Source of the DNA: an uncultured Pseudohongiella sp.
GTDB taxonomy: Bacteria; Pseudomonadota; Gammaproteobacteria; Pseudomonadales; Pseudohongiellaceae
Assembly (NCBI GenBank): GCA_951812715.1
Contig: OX638323.1
Location: 3,390,577-3,454,576 of the forward strand
Reading direction: 5' to 3'
Length of the DNA stretch: 64,000 nt
Both the position numbers and the translations under genes were made by a program. Positions 32,796 through 40,993 of the stretch are shown here, in pieces. The notes under the pieces were generated by a model. The model saw only the letters and a list, made by a program, of their open reading frames with translations, was not told the DNA's origin and searched no databases. Within the stretch, counting starts at the first letter, position 1; every line of letters starts with the position of its first letter.

Positions 32796-34079
32796 ATGGG
32801 CAAACTGCAATTGCATTGGAAGATTTTGATCGCCATCGTGCTGGCGGTAGTGCTGGGAAGCATCACCGGCACCGAAATGGGCATACTGGGAATCACTTTT
32901 TACGGAATCTACGACTTTCTGGGCACGCTGTTTCTCAACGCCCTCCGAATGATCATCGTTCCGCTGATCATGTCGTCGATCATCGTCAGCATCGCCAAGC
33001 TTGGCAGCGGTTCCGATCTTGGTCGGTTGGGTGGGAAAACGGTGCTTTATTACGCCACCACCAGCACCTTGTCCATTCTCGTGGGACTGGCTTTCGTCAA
33101 TCTGCTGGCGCCGGGACTTCTCAATGGCGAACCGGCCGGCGACGCCTTGAACCTGGCCGTCGACAGTGGCGAACTCGCCTCGGCAATGGCCAGCGTGGAA
33201 GGCCGCGGCGGCAGCGATATCGTCAACATCTTTTTGCGCATGGTGCCGACCAATATCATCGCCGCGGCGGCAAACGGCGAGATGCTGGGGCTCATCTTCT
33301 TCAGCCTCGTGTTCGGCTTCTTCATGTCGCGGATTCCGGAGGGACCCCGGCAAACCATGCTCAGCTTCTGGAGCGGCGTTTCCGAAACCATGATGAAGAT
33401 CACCATGTGGATCATGAGTTTCGCGCCCTACGGTGTATTCGGCCTGGTGGCGAGCACCGTGGCCGCTACCGGTTTCGGTGCGTTCGAGCCGCTGCTCAAG
33501 TTCTTCATCACGGTGGTGCTGGCGCTGTCTTTCCATGTCTTCGTGACCCTGCCGCTGATGCTGAAATATATTGGAGGCGTGAGTCCTTTCGCTCATTTCC
33601 AGGCGATGGCGCCGGCGATACTGACGGCGTTTTCTTCCGCCTCGTCCTCAGCCACGTTGCCGCTGACCATGGAATGCACGAAAAAGCGCGCCGGTGTGTC
33701 GGACCGGGTAACGAGTTTCTGCCTGCCGCTAGGCGCCACGATCAATATGGACGGGACAGCGCTCTATGAATGCGTGGCGGCGATCTTCATCGCCCAAGCC
33801 TATGGCCTCGACATGACCTTCGGCACCCAGTTCACGGTAGTGCTGATCGCCTTGCTGACGTCGATCGGCGTCGCGGGCATTCCCGCCGCGAGCCTGGTGG
33901 CGATCGCGGTCATTCTTACCGCGATCGGCCTGCCCATCGAGGCGATCGGACTGTTGCTGGTGACGGATCGCGTGCTCGACATGTTCCGCACTTCGATCAA
34001 CATTTTTTCCGATTCCTGCGGCGCGGTCGTGATCGGCAAATCGGAAAAGGAAACCGGCATACTTGTAGCCAATGCCTGA
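32796..34079 (+). CDS. Dicarboxylate/amino acid:cation symporter (DAACS family)
   Basis: A 427-residue inner-membrane transporter with about eight hydrophobic helices and two re-entrant loops. Signatures are the serine-rich hairpin AFSSASSSATLPLTMECTKK and LPLGATINMDGTALYECVAAIFIAQAYG (the NMDGT cation-binding motif), plus the N-terminal KILIAIVLAVVLGSITG. Family members carry glutamate, aspartate or C4-dicarboxylates with Na+ or H+. A strong ribosome-binding site (AGGAGAGGAGA) precedes the ATG. The NosR-like gene follows 46 bp later on the same strand. The substrate is not decided by the sequence. Confidence 0.92.
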   Translation: MGKLQLHWKILIAIVLAVVLGSITGTEMGILGITFYGIYDFLGTLFLNALRMIIVPLIMSSIIVSIAKLGSGSDLGRLGGKTVLYYATTSTLSILVGLAFVNLLAPGLLNGEPAGDALNLAVDSGELASAMASVEGRGGSDIVNIFLRMVPTNIIAAAANGEMLGLIFFSLVFGFFMSRIPEGPRQTMLSFWSGVSETMMKITMWIMSFAPYGVFGLVASTVAATGFGAFEPLLKFFITVVLALSFHVFVTLPLMLKYIGGVSPFAHFQAMAPAILTAFSSASSSATLPLTMECTKKRAGVSDRVTSFCLPLGATINMDGTALYECVAAIFIAQAYGLDMTFGTQFTVVLIALLTSIGVAGIPAASLVAIAVILTAIGLPIEAIGLLLVTDRVLDMFRTSINIFSDSCGAVVIGKSEKETGILVANA

Positions 34080-34125
34080 TGCCAGGCGCGGCAAGCCGGA
34101 CATGGCGGAGAAGCGGCAATAGCGC

Positions 34126-36129
34126 ATGAGTCTTCCTGCCGCGAGCCGGAGCAGGGGGAAGCGCAAAAGATCGGCGCTGGCGGCAGTCTTTAGCATGTTG
34201 CTTGTTCTTGCCGCGGGCGCCCAGGCCCAGGACAGCATCGCCGATATCGACCATGAAATGATGCGCCTGGTGTTGCCGGCCGCAGACAGCTTCGCCCCCG
34301 CGCGAAGCTCCATGCCGATTTACGCCGGATTCTCGGGGCCGGAGGCGGAAGTCGCCGGCTACGTTTTTTTCACGCCGGATCTGCCGCCGGAAGAAATCGG
34401 CTACAGCGCGCCCATCGACATGCTGGTCGGCCTGGATACCGATGGCGTCGTTACCGGATTGGAAATCGTACATTACACCGAGTCCTACAAGAGTATCCGC
34501 GGCGATTTCATCAACATCGAAGGATTTCCCCAGCAATTCTCCGGCATGAGAATCAGCGAGGGATTCCGGGTCGGACGTGACGTCGATGGCATCTCCCGCG
34601 CCACGATTACGGCCTGGGCGGTAGCCCGGGGCATCCGCAACGCGGCGCGCCGGGTCGCGCTGGAACACCTGCCCAACACCGATTATGTGCGCTCCACCAA
34701 TGCCGACGGCCGCGCATTGCAGTTTCTGGAAACCAGGAGCTGGGAAGACTTCAAGATCGACGGACTGGTTCGCGAACTCGATATCGACCTGCCCGACGGC
34801 ACCACGCTGCATCTCGAAATTGCCTTCATGGGCCACGACGGTCTGGGCGAATTGCTCGTCGGCGCGGACGATTTTTCCCGCGCCGAACGCGAAGCCAGCG
34901 CCCGCGTGCGCGACGGCAACCTGGTGCTGGTAGGCATTGATGGCGATTCCAGTCTGCCGTTCCGGCAAGAGCGGCTGGCGGTCGAGCAAAACGGCGAGTT
35001 CACGCCGCTGGAGCGGCGGCGTTTCGTTTACGTCGGCAGCGCCGACGCCGGCAAGATTGCTGGCCAGGTGCGCTTCGCCGGCGCCATGGTGCTGGATGGC
35101 CGAATCGACATTTCCCAGCCCTTTAACGTGTACTATGACATTGGCGGCCAGTTGGCCCAGTTCAGCCGCGTCGAAAGCATCGAATACCAGGTGCCTTCGC
35201 TGCCACTGGCGCTGGCCCAGGGCGCTGAACTGCCTCCGGAATTCAGCGAGTTCGACGCGGACGACATCGCCCTGGCAACGGACGCCGGACGGATAAGCTA
35301 TTTGTTGCGGACCGCGCCCCCGATGCAGACCGGCGCGTTGCTGCTCCTGCTCGCTTTGGTCAGCATCTCGTTCGCTAGCAAGAATTCCACATTACGCTGG
35401 GCCACGCTCGCCGCCACATTGATCTACCTGGGCTGGATCGATGGCGGCTTCCTGTCGGTTTCGCACCTAACCAATGTCGTCAAACAGGGGCCGTCGATGT
35501 TCCTTACCGATCTGCCCACCTTGATCATCGTCGCATTCACCTTGGTGACGACATTGTTCTGGGGCAGGGTATTCTGTTCGTCGCTTTGTCCCTTCGGCGC
35601 CTTGCAGGACTTTATCAGCCGCTTCCTGCCCCGGCATTTTCAGCAGCAACCGCCGCGCGCTATCCACAACGCCGCCATTTATATCAAGTACGGCGTATTG
35701 GCTTTTCTGCTACTGATGGCGCTGGTCTGGGCTGACCTGAGCCTGTTTCAGTACTTTGAACCCTTCGGCACGATCTTCTATTTCAGTCAGTCGGTCTGGC
35801 TCTGGATCATCCTGTTCGCCTTCCTGGCCGGCTCGGTGTTCATCAGCCGCTTCTATTGCCGTTACGCCTGCCCCCTCGGCGCCGCCCTTGGCGTGATCTC
35901 TTTGATCTCTCCCTTTCGCATCAAGCGCGTTCGGCAATGCATCTATTGCAAGGTCTGCGAGCATTCCTGCCCCACCGGCGCCATTCACGGCCCAAAAATC
36001 GATTTCAAGGAATGCGTGCGCTGCGACGATTGCGAAAGCAAGCTCATCCACCAGGCCGGCGTATGCCAGCACCCAGTGGAAGACGTGCGCTCAAGAATCA
36101 AACACCCAAATCTAATCGCGGTAGAGTGA
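34126..36129 (+). CDS. NosR/NirI-like FMN-binding, polyferredoxin membrane protein
   Basis: A 667-residue protein: signal peptide (~1-35), a periplasmic FMN-binding domain (~90-190), a beta-rich middle region, about six membrane helices from ~395, and a C-terminal iron-sulfur part. The flavin attachment motif reads DGISRATITA, where the family consensus D-x-x-S/T-G-A-T has glycine, so the T is retained but R replaces G. Membrane cysteine motifs are FCSSLCPFGALQDF and CRYACPLGAALG, then CIYCKVCEHSCPTGAIHG and CVRCDDCESKLIHQAGVCQHP, giving two 4Fe-4S-type sets. NosR serves N2O reductase, but no nos genes are nearby, so another electron-transfer role is likely. The TGA stop is the first triplet inside the dispersed repeat (GTGAGGCCCGG). 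Confidence 0.85.
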   Translation: MSLPAASRSRGKRKRSALAAVFSMLLVLAAGAQAQDSIADIDHEMMRLVLPAADSFAPARSSMPIYAGFSGPEAEVAGYVFFTPDLPPEEIGYSAPIDMLVGLDTDGVVTGLEIVHYTESYKSIRGDFINIEGFPQQFSGMRISEGFRVGRDVDGISRATITAWAVARGIRNAARRVALEHLPNTDYVRSTNADGRALQFLETRSWEDFKIDGLVRELDIDLPDGTTLHLEIAFMGHDGLGELLVGADDFSRAEREASARVRDGNLVLVGIDGDSSLPFRQERLAVEQNGEFTPLERRRFVYVGSADAGKIAGQVRFAGAMVLDGRIDISQPFNVYYDIGGQLAQFSRVESIEYQVPSLPLALAQGAELPPEFSEFDADDIALATDAGRISYLLRTAPPMQTGALLLLLALVSISFASKNSTLRWATLAATLIYLGWIDGGFLSVSHLTNVVKQGPSMFLTDLPTLIIVAFTLVTTLFWGRVFCSSLCPFGALQDFISRFLPRHFQQQPPRAIHNAAIYIKYGVLAFLLLMALVWADLSLFQYFEPFGTIFYFSQSVWLWIILFAFLAGSVFISRFYCRYACPLGAALGVISLISPFRIKRVRQCIYCKVCEHSCPTGAIHGPKIDFKECVRCDDCESKLIHQAGVCQHPVEDVRSRIKHPNLIAVE

Positions 36130-36314
36130 GGCCCGGTCGGCGCAGCCGACGAAAAGCAACGCTTCGAGGGCCGAACGGCTCGACATGGGTGAAGACAAGC
36201 GTTTGCGAAGCGCGAGCTTCGCGCGCGGTCTGAACGACGCCAAGCTGTGCTTGGCGGCTGGACTGTCGAGACTGGGGTTTAGCGAAGCCCGCAAGCCGCG
36301 CCATGGATGGCATG
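36126..36314. repeat. Dispersed modular repeat, copy 4 (long form)
   Basis: It runs from GTGAGGCCCGGTCGGCGCAGCCGAC through GAGGGCCGAACGGCTCGACATGGG to GCAAGCCGCGCCATGGATGGCATG. It contains an extra internal module (AAGACAAGCGTTTGCGAAGCGCGAGCTTCGCGCGCGG, then CCAAGCTGTGCTTGG) shared only with the copy at 37400. Its first bases include the NosR-like gene's stop codon. Confidence 0.88.
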
Positions 36315-36325
36315 CCAATCCTTTC

Positions 36326-37321
36326 TCAGTTGCTGGCCTGCATTCGCTCGCGGGCGCGGCCGGCGCTGAGGATGTTGGGAATCGCGTAGTTGCCTTCGTG
36401 ACAGGCGTATTCGTACATCCGATAGTCATTTTCCAGCGTCAGCGGGATTGAAATGGTCACCGGCGAGGAAAAGGCTTCCGGGTCGGTCATTGTGGCTTCC
36501 CAGATTATGGTGCCTTCACTGACGCGGGTGAACCGCTCTACCACATGCAACTGATCCGACGCGGGCACGCCTTTCAGGCGGCCGCCGGCGCTACTGTTGG
36601 CGATCATGCCGCGATCGTTGAAATTGGCGGTCTCGATCACCAGGGTTTCGCCTTCCCAGCGCGCTACCGAATCGCCCATCCACAGGCGGATCTTCGGATC
36701 CAGGTGTTCGGTCTTGGTCAACGGGATGACGCGCACGTCGTGAATCATTTCGTAGACGATGGTGATCGTATCCGGCGTCTGAATGATTCGATAGGCATTG
36801 TTGTAGCCGGCGGGAAGCATCGAGCCGGGGATGCCGCGGGTCAAGCAGCGGTCCCATACCGTGTGATAAATGTAATGGTTTTCGATGTTGGCGAAATAGA
36901 AGTCGCGCTCGGCGATGGCGCTTTCGAGCAGAGGCGCGCGGCCATTGGGCGGGTCGACGATCATCGAGGTCTGGCCGGTGGACAGTACCGTATCGCCGGA
37001 ATCGAGCCAGACCTGGTTGTAGCCGCCGACATTGCCGCCGGCCCGAACCACGATATTGTTATCGGCCTCGGTCCTGCGCCGCGCGATATTGGCTTCCATG
37101 GCGGCGATTTCGTCCGGGGTAAGAAAGTCCCGGCCGGCCAATGACGATGGCCGCTCGATCGGCGTGATCGTGTCGTTGGTCCACACGCCTTGCAGATCGG
37201 GCTGACCATCCGCGGTTCGGCCATTGACCCAGCCGCTATCCGCTTGCGCGAACAAGGTTCCGCTGAAGATGCAGGTAAGCCAGGCTGCCGCCGCTTTCGC
37301 CTTCCAGAGATCAGTTGTCAT
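36326..37321 (-). CDS. Conserved hypothetical exported protein
   Basis: A 331-residue protein with a signal peptide (AAAAWLTCIFSGTLFAQ). The mature start TADGQPDLQGVWTNDTITPIERP, then RDFLTPDEIAAMEANIARRR, RTSMIVDPPNGRAPLL-like, RIIQTPDTITIVYEMIHDVRVIPL and GDSVARWEGETLVIETANFNDR, is a pattern I recognise from a large family of uncharacterised secreted proteins in proteobacteria and acidobacteria. The ATG at 37321 follows GAGGAGGCAGCAA; a longer frame would lie in the repeat. Its stop is 11 bp beyond the edge of one repeat copy and its start is 79 bp from another. Confidence 0.75.
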   Translation of the reverse strand: MTTDLWKAKAAAAWLTCIFSGTLFAQADSGWVNGRTADGQPDLQGVWTNDTITPIERPSSLAGRDFLTPDEIAAMEANIARRRTEADNNIVVRAGGNVGGYNQVWLDSGDTVLSTGQTSMIVDPPNGRAPLLESAIAERDFYFANIENHYIYHTVWDRCLTRGIPGSMLPAGYNNAYRIIQTPDTITIVYEMIHDVRVIPLTKTEHLDPKIRLWMGDSVARWEGETLVIETANFNDRGMIANSSAGGRLKGVPASDQLHVVERFTRVSEGTIIWEATMTDPEAFSSPVTISIPLTLENDYRMYEYACHEGNYAIPNILSAGRARERMQASN

Positions 37322-37399
37322 TTGCTGCCTCCTCTGCCTTATGGCGGCAAGAATCCGGTGGATCCCGCGATTTCGTTTCGCGCCTTGCTTTGGGTCACG

Positions 37400-37590
37400 C
37401 ATCCCATCGCTGGCGCGACAACGTTGGCTTCGCCAACCCCCGGCCTCGACAATCCAGCCGCCAGGCACAGCTTGGCGCCGTTCGGACCGCGCGCGAAGCT
37501 GGCGCTTCGCAAACGCTTGTCTTCACCCATGTCGAGTCGTTCGGCCCTCAATAGCTTCGCTTTTTGTCTACTGCCTTGACTGGGTCTCAC
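37400..37590. repeat. Dispersed modular repeat, copy 5 (long form, opposite orientation to copy 4)
   Basis: It runs from CATCCCATCGCTGGCGCG through CAGCCGCCAGGCACAGCTTGGCG, GCGCGCGAAGCTGGCGCTTCGCAAACGCTTGTC, GTCGAGTCGTTCGGCCCTCAATAGC to TGACTGGGTCTCAC. The last ~22 bp overlap the 3' end of the copper monooxygenase-like gene and provide its stop. The two long copies flank the hypothetical exported gene in opposite orientations. Confidence 0.88.
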
Positions 37591-38947
37591 CCTCGCTCAT
37601 CCAGGAGAAATCGTCCGCGAAATCGTTCGCGCTCCGGTCGAGCAACTGAGTCTGATCCCGGCGCTGCTGTTCCGCCGCTCGCGCGGTTTCCAGCACGTCC
37701 TGGGGCAGATCGCGGCCGACCACGATGCCGCGCTGCTTGATGGGCGCGAAATAAATCCGCGCGTTGGCCATTTCATCGGTGGTCTTGGGGCCGTAGATGA
37801 CGTCCTGGGACGGATCTGGATTGAACAGATTGCCTGCGGAATTATCGAACCACCAGGACATGTGCAAGGTGGAGCCGACAGGGATGAACTTGGGTTCCTT
37901 GTACTCGTAAAGGAATTGCCAGTTGAAGTCGTAATCCGGCACCCACAGCAGGGTTTCGCGCTCGCCGTCGGGGTACTCCAGTTCGTAACGCATGGCCTTG
38001 CCGCGATAGTGCATGTGCGGGCCCATGGAGAGCAGGAAAATGTCTTCTTCAATTTCCAGGGTATTGTTCACTTCGAAATTCGGGTGGCCGGCGGGAATCG
38101 TCCAATCCCGGTGTGGCAGCAGATTGGTCTGGACCACGTGATCGATAACCGCGCCCTCTTCGTAGAACTTGAAAGCGGCCTGAGTGTCGTCATAAATCGC
38201 CGAGCCTTCTACCGGCTCCTTGTTGTAATGCATGTTCACGGTGATAAACGGATCTTCCGGCAGCAGTACGCCCCAGCCTTCGGGAAAGGTGAACGGTCCC
38301 CGGCCAGGAACGCCGACGCCCATATGACTGGAAACGATATGATGCACCCAGGGGCCGCCGGGCTTGAGTTCGGCCATGGACACCCAACGCGGTTCCTGAT
38401 GCGCGCCTTCCTCGTAATTCATTTGCACGGTGGGTTGCCAGTCTTTCACCTGATCGGGCACATAGATTGGCTCGTCGAAAGCGACGACCAGGTCGGGATC
38501 GCCAATCCACCAGCCGGATTCAGGCAAGGTAGTGCCCCCGCTGGTCGCCACCACGCCCTCGCTGTTGGCGGCCTTGTCGGGATCGCCCTCAAGCGCGCCG
38601 CCGTCCACCCAGGCAATAAGCAGGCTCTTTTCGTTCTTTTCGATGTATCGTTCGCCCTTGAATTCTCCGCGATGACGCTCATGAGCGCCCCAGGGCGGCA
38701 TGTAGCCGGTTACCAGGGCGTTCTTGATGAGCGGCGCCCATAATTTGGCGTCTTCATAATCCATCAGCGACATCGGCGCATAGATGCCGCCGACGCTGGG
38801 GCCTTCGGGCTGATGACAGGCAACGCAGTTCTTCTGGAACACTGGCAAGGCGTCTTGATAGAAAGTGGGCGCATCCTGGGCCGCGGCGCCGAACGCGAAG
38901 GCGGGCAAAGCAGCCAGGCTCAGATACCTGACAAAAGTGAACTTCAT
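37568..38947 (-). CDS. Cytochrome c domain fused to a copper type II monooxygenase-like protein
   Basis: A 459-residue exported protein (signal peptide ending FGAAAQ). Residues ~28-110 form a cytochrome c-like domain with one haem site, CVACH at 41-45, and candidate ligand methionines in APMSLMDY and TGYMPPW. Residues ~140-430 resemble the ascorbate-dependent copper type II monooxygenase fold (peptidylglycine hydroxylase/DBH-like): histidine pair VHHIVSSH, NMHYN, the HxH motif GPHMHYRG, and HMSWWFDNSAGNLFNP as likely methionine/histidine site. The expected activity is copper-dependent hydroxylation, with the haem supplying electrons (inference). The final residues GETQSRQ come from the dispersed repeat. 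The gene stands alone. Confidence 0.8.
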   Translation of the reverse strand: MKFTFVRYLSLAALPAFAFGAAAQDAPTFYQDALPVFQKNCVACHQPEGPSVGGIYAPMSLMDYEDAKLWAPLIKNALVTGYMPPWGAHERHRGEFKGERYIEKNEKSLLIAWVDGGALEGDPDKAANSEGVVATSGGTTLPESGWWIGDPDLVVAFDEPIYVPDQVKDWQPTVQMNYEEGAHQEPRWVSMAELKPGGPWVHHIVSSHMGVGVPGRGPFTFPEGWGVLLPEDPFITVNMHYNKEPVEGSAIYDDTQAAFKFYEEGAVIDHVVQTNLLPHRDWTIPAGHPNFEVNNTLEIEEDIFLLSMGPHMHYRGKAMRYELEYPDGERETLLWVPDYDFNWQFLYEYKEPKFIPVGSTLHMSWWFDNSAGNLFNPDPSQDVIYGPKTTDEMANARIYFAPIKQRGIVVGRDLPQDVLETARAAEQQRRDQTQLLDRSANDFADDFSWMSEGETQSRQ

Positions 38948-38999
38948 GGTGTTTCTCGCTGGATTATCGGGTCAATGGGAAAGATTAATGGGAAATAAT

Positions 39000-39158
39000 C
39001 TAAATGTCTAACTTGGGCGTTTCGGCGGAGATCAGCGACAAGGTTTCGTGCAATGCGTCCGGTGTACTAAACAGTCGATAACGCCGCGCTTCAATGTCGG
39101 TGGTGCCTGTGGTCGTTGCTTCGCGTATAGCCCCAAGGCGAAGCTTTCCCTCTGCCTC
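39000..39158 (-). pseudogene. Possible 3' remnant of an unidentified gene
   Basis: A minus-strand frame reads EAEGKLRLGAIREATTTG, TDIEARRYRLFSTPDALHETLSLISAETPKLDI and ends in TAG. The composition is protein-like, but it is closed upstream by a TGA, with no start or ribosome-binding site, and I do not recognise the family. The rest of the 371-bp gap (38948-39318) shows nothing I can name. Confidence 0.3.
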
Positions 39159-39318
39159 TCAACGTTTAATACGCTATATACTTCCACGCATCACTTCGTC
39201 GGCATTCTGATAGCGACCAGACTCAACTATACTGGATTCGGTACTTGGGTTCATGGTAGATAAAGCGGTGGCCTGGTTCAGGGCGCATCGAATGGCTTGC
39301 AGCCAAGGCAATTGAGGT

Positions 39319-40467
39319 ATGGTTAAGCGGATACGGGCACACGGTATTGGACCAGTAACCGAAGCGGACATAAGTTTCGGTGATATAACGATATTTGTAG
39401 GACCACAGGCAACGGGTAAGAGCATTTTTCTTCAACTGCTGAAGCTGCTTGTGGACAAGGCCGCCATACACGCAGCAATGCGGCGCTTTGGTATGGCGCC
39501 TCGCGGCACTAACTTTCTCGATCTGTATTTTGGCGAGGGTATGGCGTCAATTTGGTCAGCGGGAAGTAGCCAATTGTTTCTCGGGCAGGCACGGACGCCA
39601 ACTAACTTGGAAGACTATACACGCGCAAATAAATCCAATTTCCAGGAAAAGATGTTTTACATTCCGGCGCAGCGAGTAATGAGCTTGCGCGATGGGATGA
39701 CGCGTCCTTTCACGGATTATCGGGCTGGCGACCCTTTCGTGCTGAGGGATTTCAGCGAAAAACTCCATGGCATCGTACAGAATGAAATTGGATTGAACGA
39801 AGGTGTTTTTCCGAAGAAGCAACGCTTTTCGGAGGATCTGAGAAAGCCACTTGAAGAGCATATTTTCGGTGGGTTCGAGTTGCGTACCGATGCCACTACG
39901 CATCAAGGGCGCCTGGTACTAGGGCGAAGCGCTAGCCACCCATCCTTGCCCTACCTCGTTTGGTCGGCCGGGCAACGAGAGTTCGTGCCGCTTTTGCTAG
40001 GGCTCTACTGGCTATTGCCTTCATCGAGAAAGCCGCGTCGCGACGACCTTGATTGGGTTGTTATTGAAGAGCCGGAAATGGGATTGCATCCGAACGGAAT
40101 CGGTGCGGTACTCAATCTCATCCTGGAACTGCGATTACGCGGATACCGCATTTGCATCTCCACCCATTCTCCTCATGTTCTCGATATCATTTGGGCATTG
40201 AAATTCTTTCAAGAGAGCGGAGGACTGAAAGAAGATGTGTTGGAGCTTCTCGGTCTTGGCTCTAAACCGAAAACTACGAAGTTGGCCGAGAGCGCTCTTG
40301 AGAGTGAATTCAAGACCTATTATTTCGGGCGCGACGGTAAGGTTTGCGACATATCCAGCCTGGACCCGGGGTCAGATTCCGTTGCCGAAGGAGGGTGGGG
40401 TGGCCTAACCGATTTTTCCAGCAGGGTGGGGGATATCGTAGCGAGAGTTGCCAGTCGAACAATGTAA
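39319..40467 (+). CDS. AAA-family ATPase (SMC/OLD-like, AAA_21 type)
   Basis: A 382-residue ATPase. Walker A is GPQATGKS at 28-35. The central region holds MFYIPAQRVMSLRDG, then YLVWSAGQREFVPLLLGLYWLL (signature-like segment), Walker B DLDWVVIEEPEMGLHPNGIGAVLNLIL and the H-loop ICISTHSPHVLDIIW. This arrangement is that of ABC/SMC-type ATPases of the OLD and RecF group, often the motor of two-gene defence systems. There is no TOPRIM domain in this protein. Codon and base usage are more AT-rich than the flanks, which suggests transfer. A small partner gene begins 8 bp after the stop. Confidence 0.85.
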   Translation: MVKRIRAHGIGPVTEADISFGDITIFVGPQATGKSIFLQLLKLLVDKAAIHAAMRRFGMAPRGTNFLDLYFGEGMASIWSAGSSQLFLGQARTPTNLEDYTRANKSNFQEKMFYIPAQRVMSLRDGMTRPFTDYRAGDPFVLRDFSEKLHGIVQNEIGLNEGVFPKKQRFSEDLRKPLEEHIFGGFELRTDATTHQGRLVLGRSASHPSLPYLVWSAGQREFVPLLLGLYWLLPSSRKPRRDDLDWVVIEEPEMGLHPNGIGAVLNLILELRLRGYRICISTHSPHVLDIIWALKFFQESGGLKEDVLELLGLGSKPKTTKLAESALESEFKTYYFGRDGKVCDISSLDPGSDSVAEGGWGGLTDFSSRVGDIVARVASRTM

Positions 40468-40475
40468 GGAAGTTC

Positions 40476-40973
40476 ATGGTAAGGAAGTTCATGAAATTTA
40501 AGGAAGCCGTGCGGGAAGCGACAGCCCCGGTAAATGGCGCGTATTTTCCCGGCAAAATGGCCTTAGAAAACAGACATCGCAAGTTGGTGACTTGCAAAGA
40601 TACCCGGCGGATAACTGGCAGCATTGATCTGGACCGCGCTCTGGCGAAAGAGCCGAAATACGCAAACGAGCCTCGCTGGGACTATGGACTCGGTTATCAG
40701 CCAGCGGGCGGGCGTGAGCAAGCAATATGGATAGAAGTACATTCGGCGGAAACAAGTGAAGTTTCAGCAGTCATCCGGAAATTTGAATGGCTGCGCGATT
40801 GGCTGGATGAGAACGCAGATCAGCTTCGAAAGCTGACAGAATCAGCCGATAGCGATATTCGCTATATCTGGATTGCCAGCAATCGCCTAAGAATTTTGCC
40901 TCACTCCAGACAAGCCAAGCAACTTAGCATGAGCGGCATTGGCGGACCGAAACCAAACCTTAAGCTGCCTTGA
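40476..40973 (+). CDS. Unknown partner protein of the AAA ATPase
   Basis: A 165-residue soluble protein. Recognisable stretches are RRITGSIDLDRALAKEPKYANEPRWDYGLGY, AIWIEVHSAETSEVSAVIRKFEWLRDWL and IRYIWIASNRLRILPHSRQAKQLSMSGIGGP. I recall similar proteins next to ATPases but know no function. The alternation of strands with WIEVH and YIWIAS could fit a small nuclease-like fold (speculative). The start region is a perfect 15-bp duplication of GTAAGGAAGTTCATG, giving two in-frame ATGs (40476 and 40491), each with its own AAGGAAG ribosome-binding site. Cotranscription with the ATPase is very likely. Confidence 0.7.
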   Translation: MVRKFMKFKEAVREATAPVNGAYFPGKMALENRHRKLVTCKDTRRITGSIDLDRALAKEPKYANEPRWDYGLGYQPAGGREQAIWIEVHSAETSEVSAVIRKFEWLRDWLDENADQLRKLTESADSDIRYIWIASNRLRILPHSRQAKQLSMSGIGGPKPNLKLP

Positions 40974-40993
40974 TCGTACGCTACTCCTCCGTC

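Noticed and set aside
32796..36129. A nitrous oxide reduction (nos) cluster
   Set aside because: Only a NosR-like protein is present; no nosZ, nosD, nosF, nosY or nosL reading frame occurs in the window.
38948..39318. tRNA, small RNA or riboswitch in the gap before the ATPase gene
   Set aside because: No cloverleaf, T-loop motif or terminator-like hairpin was recognisable; only a weak coding remnant on the minus strand.
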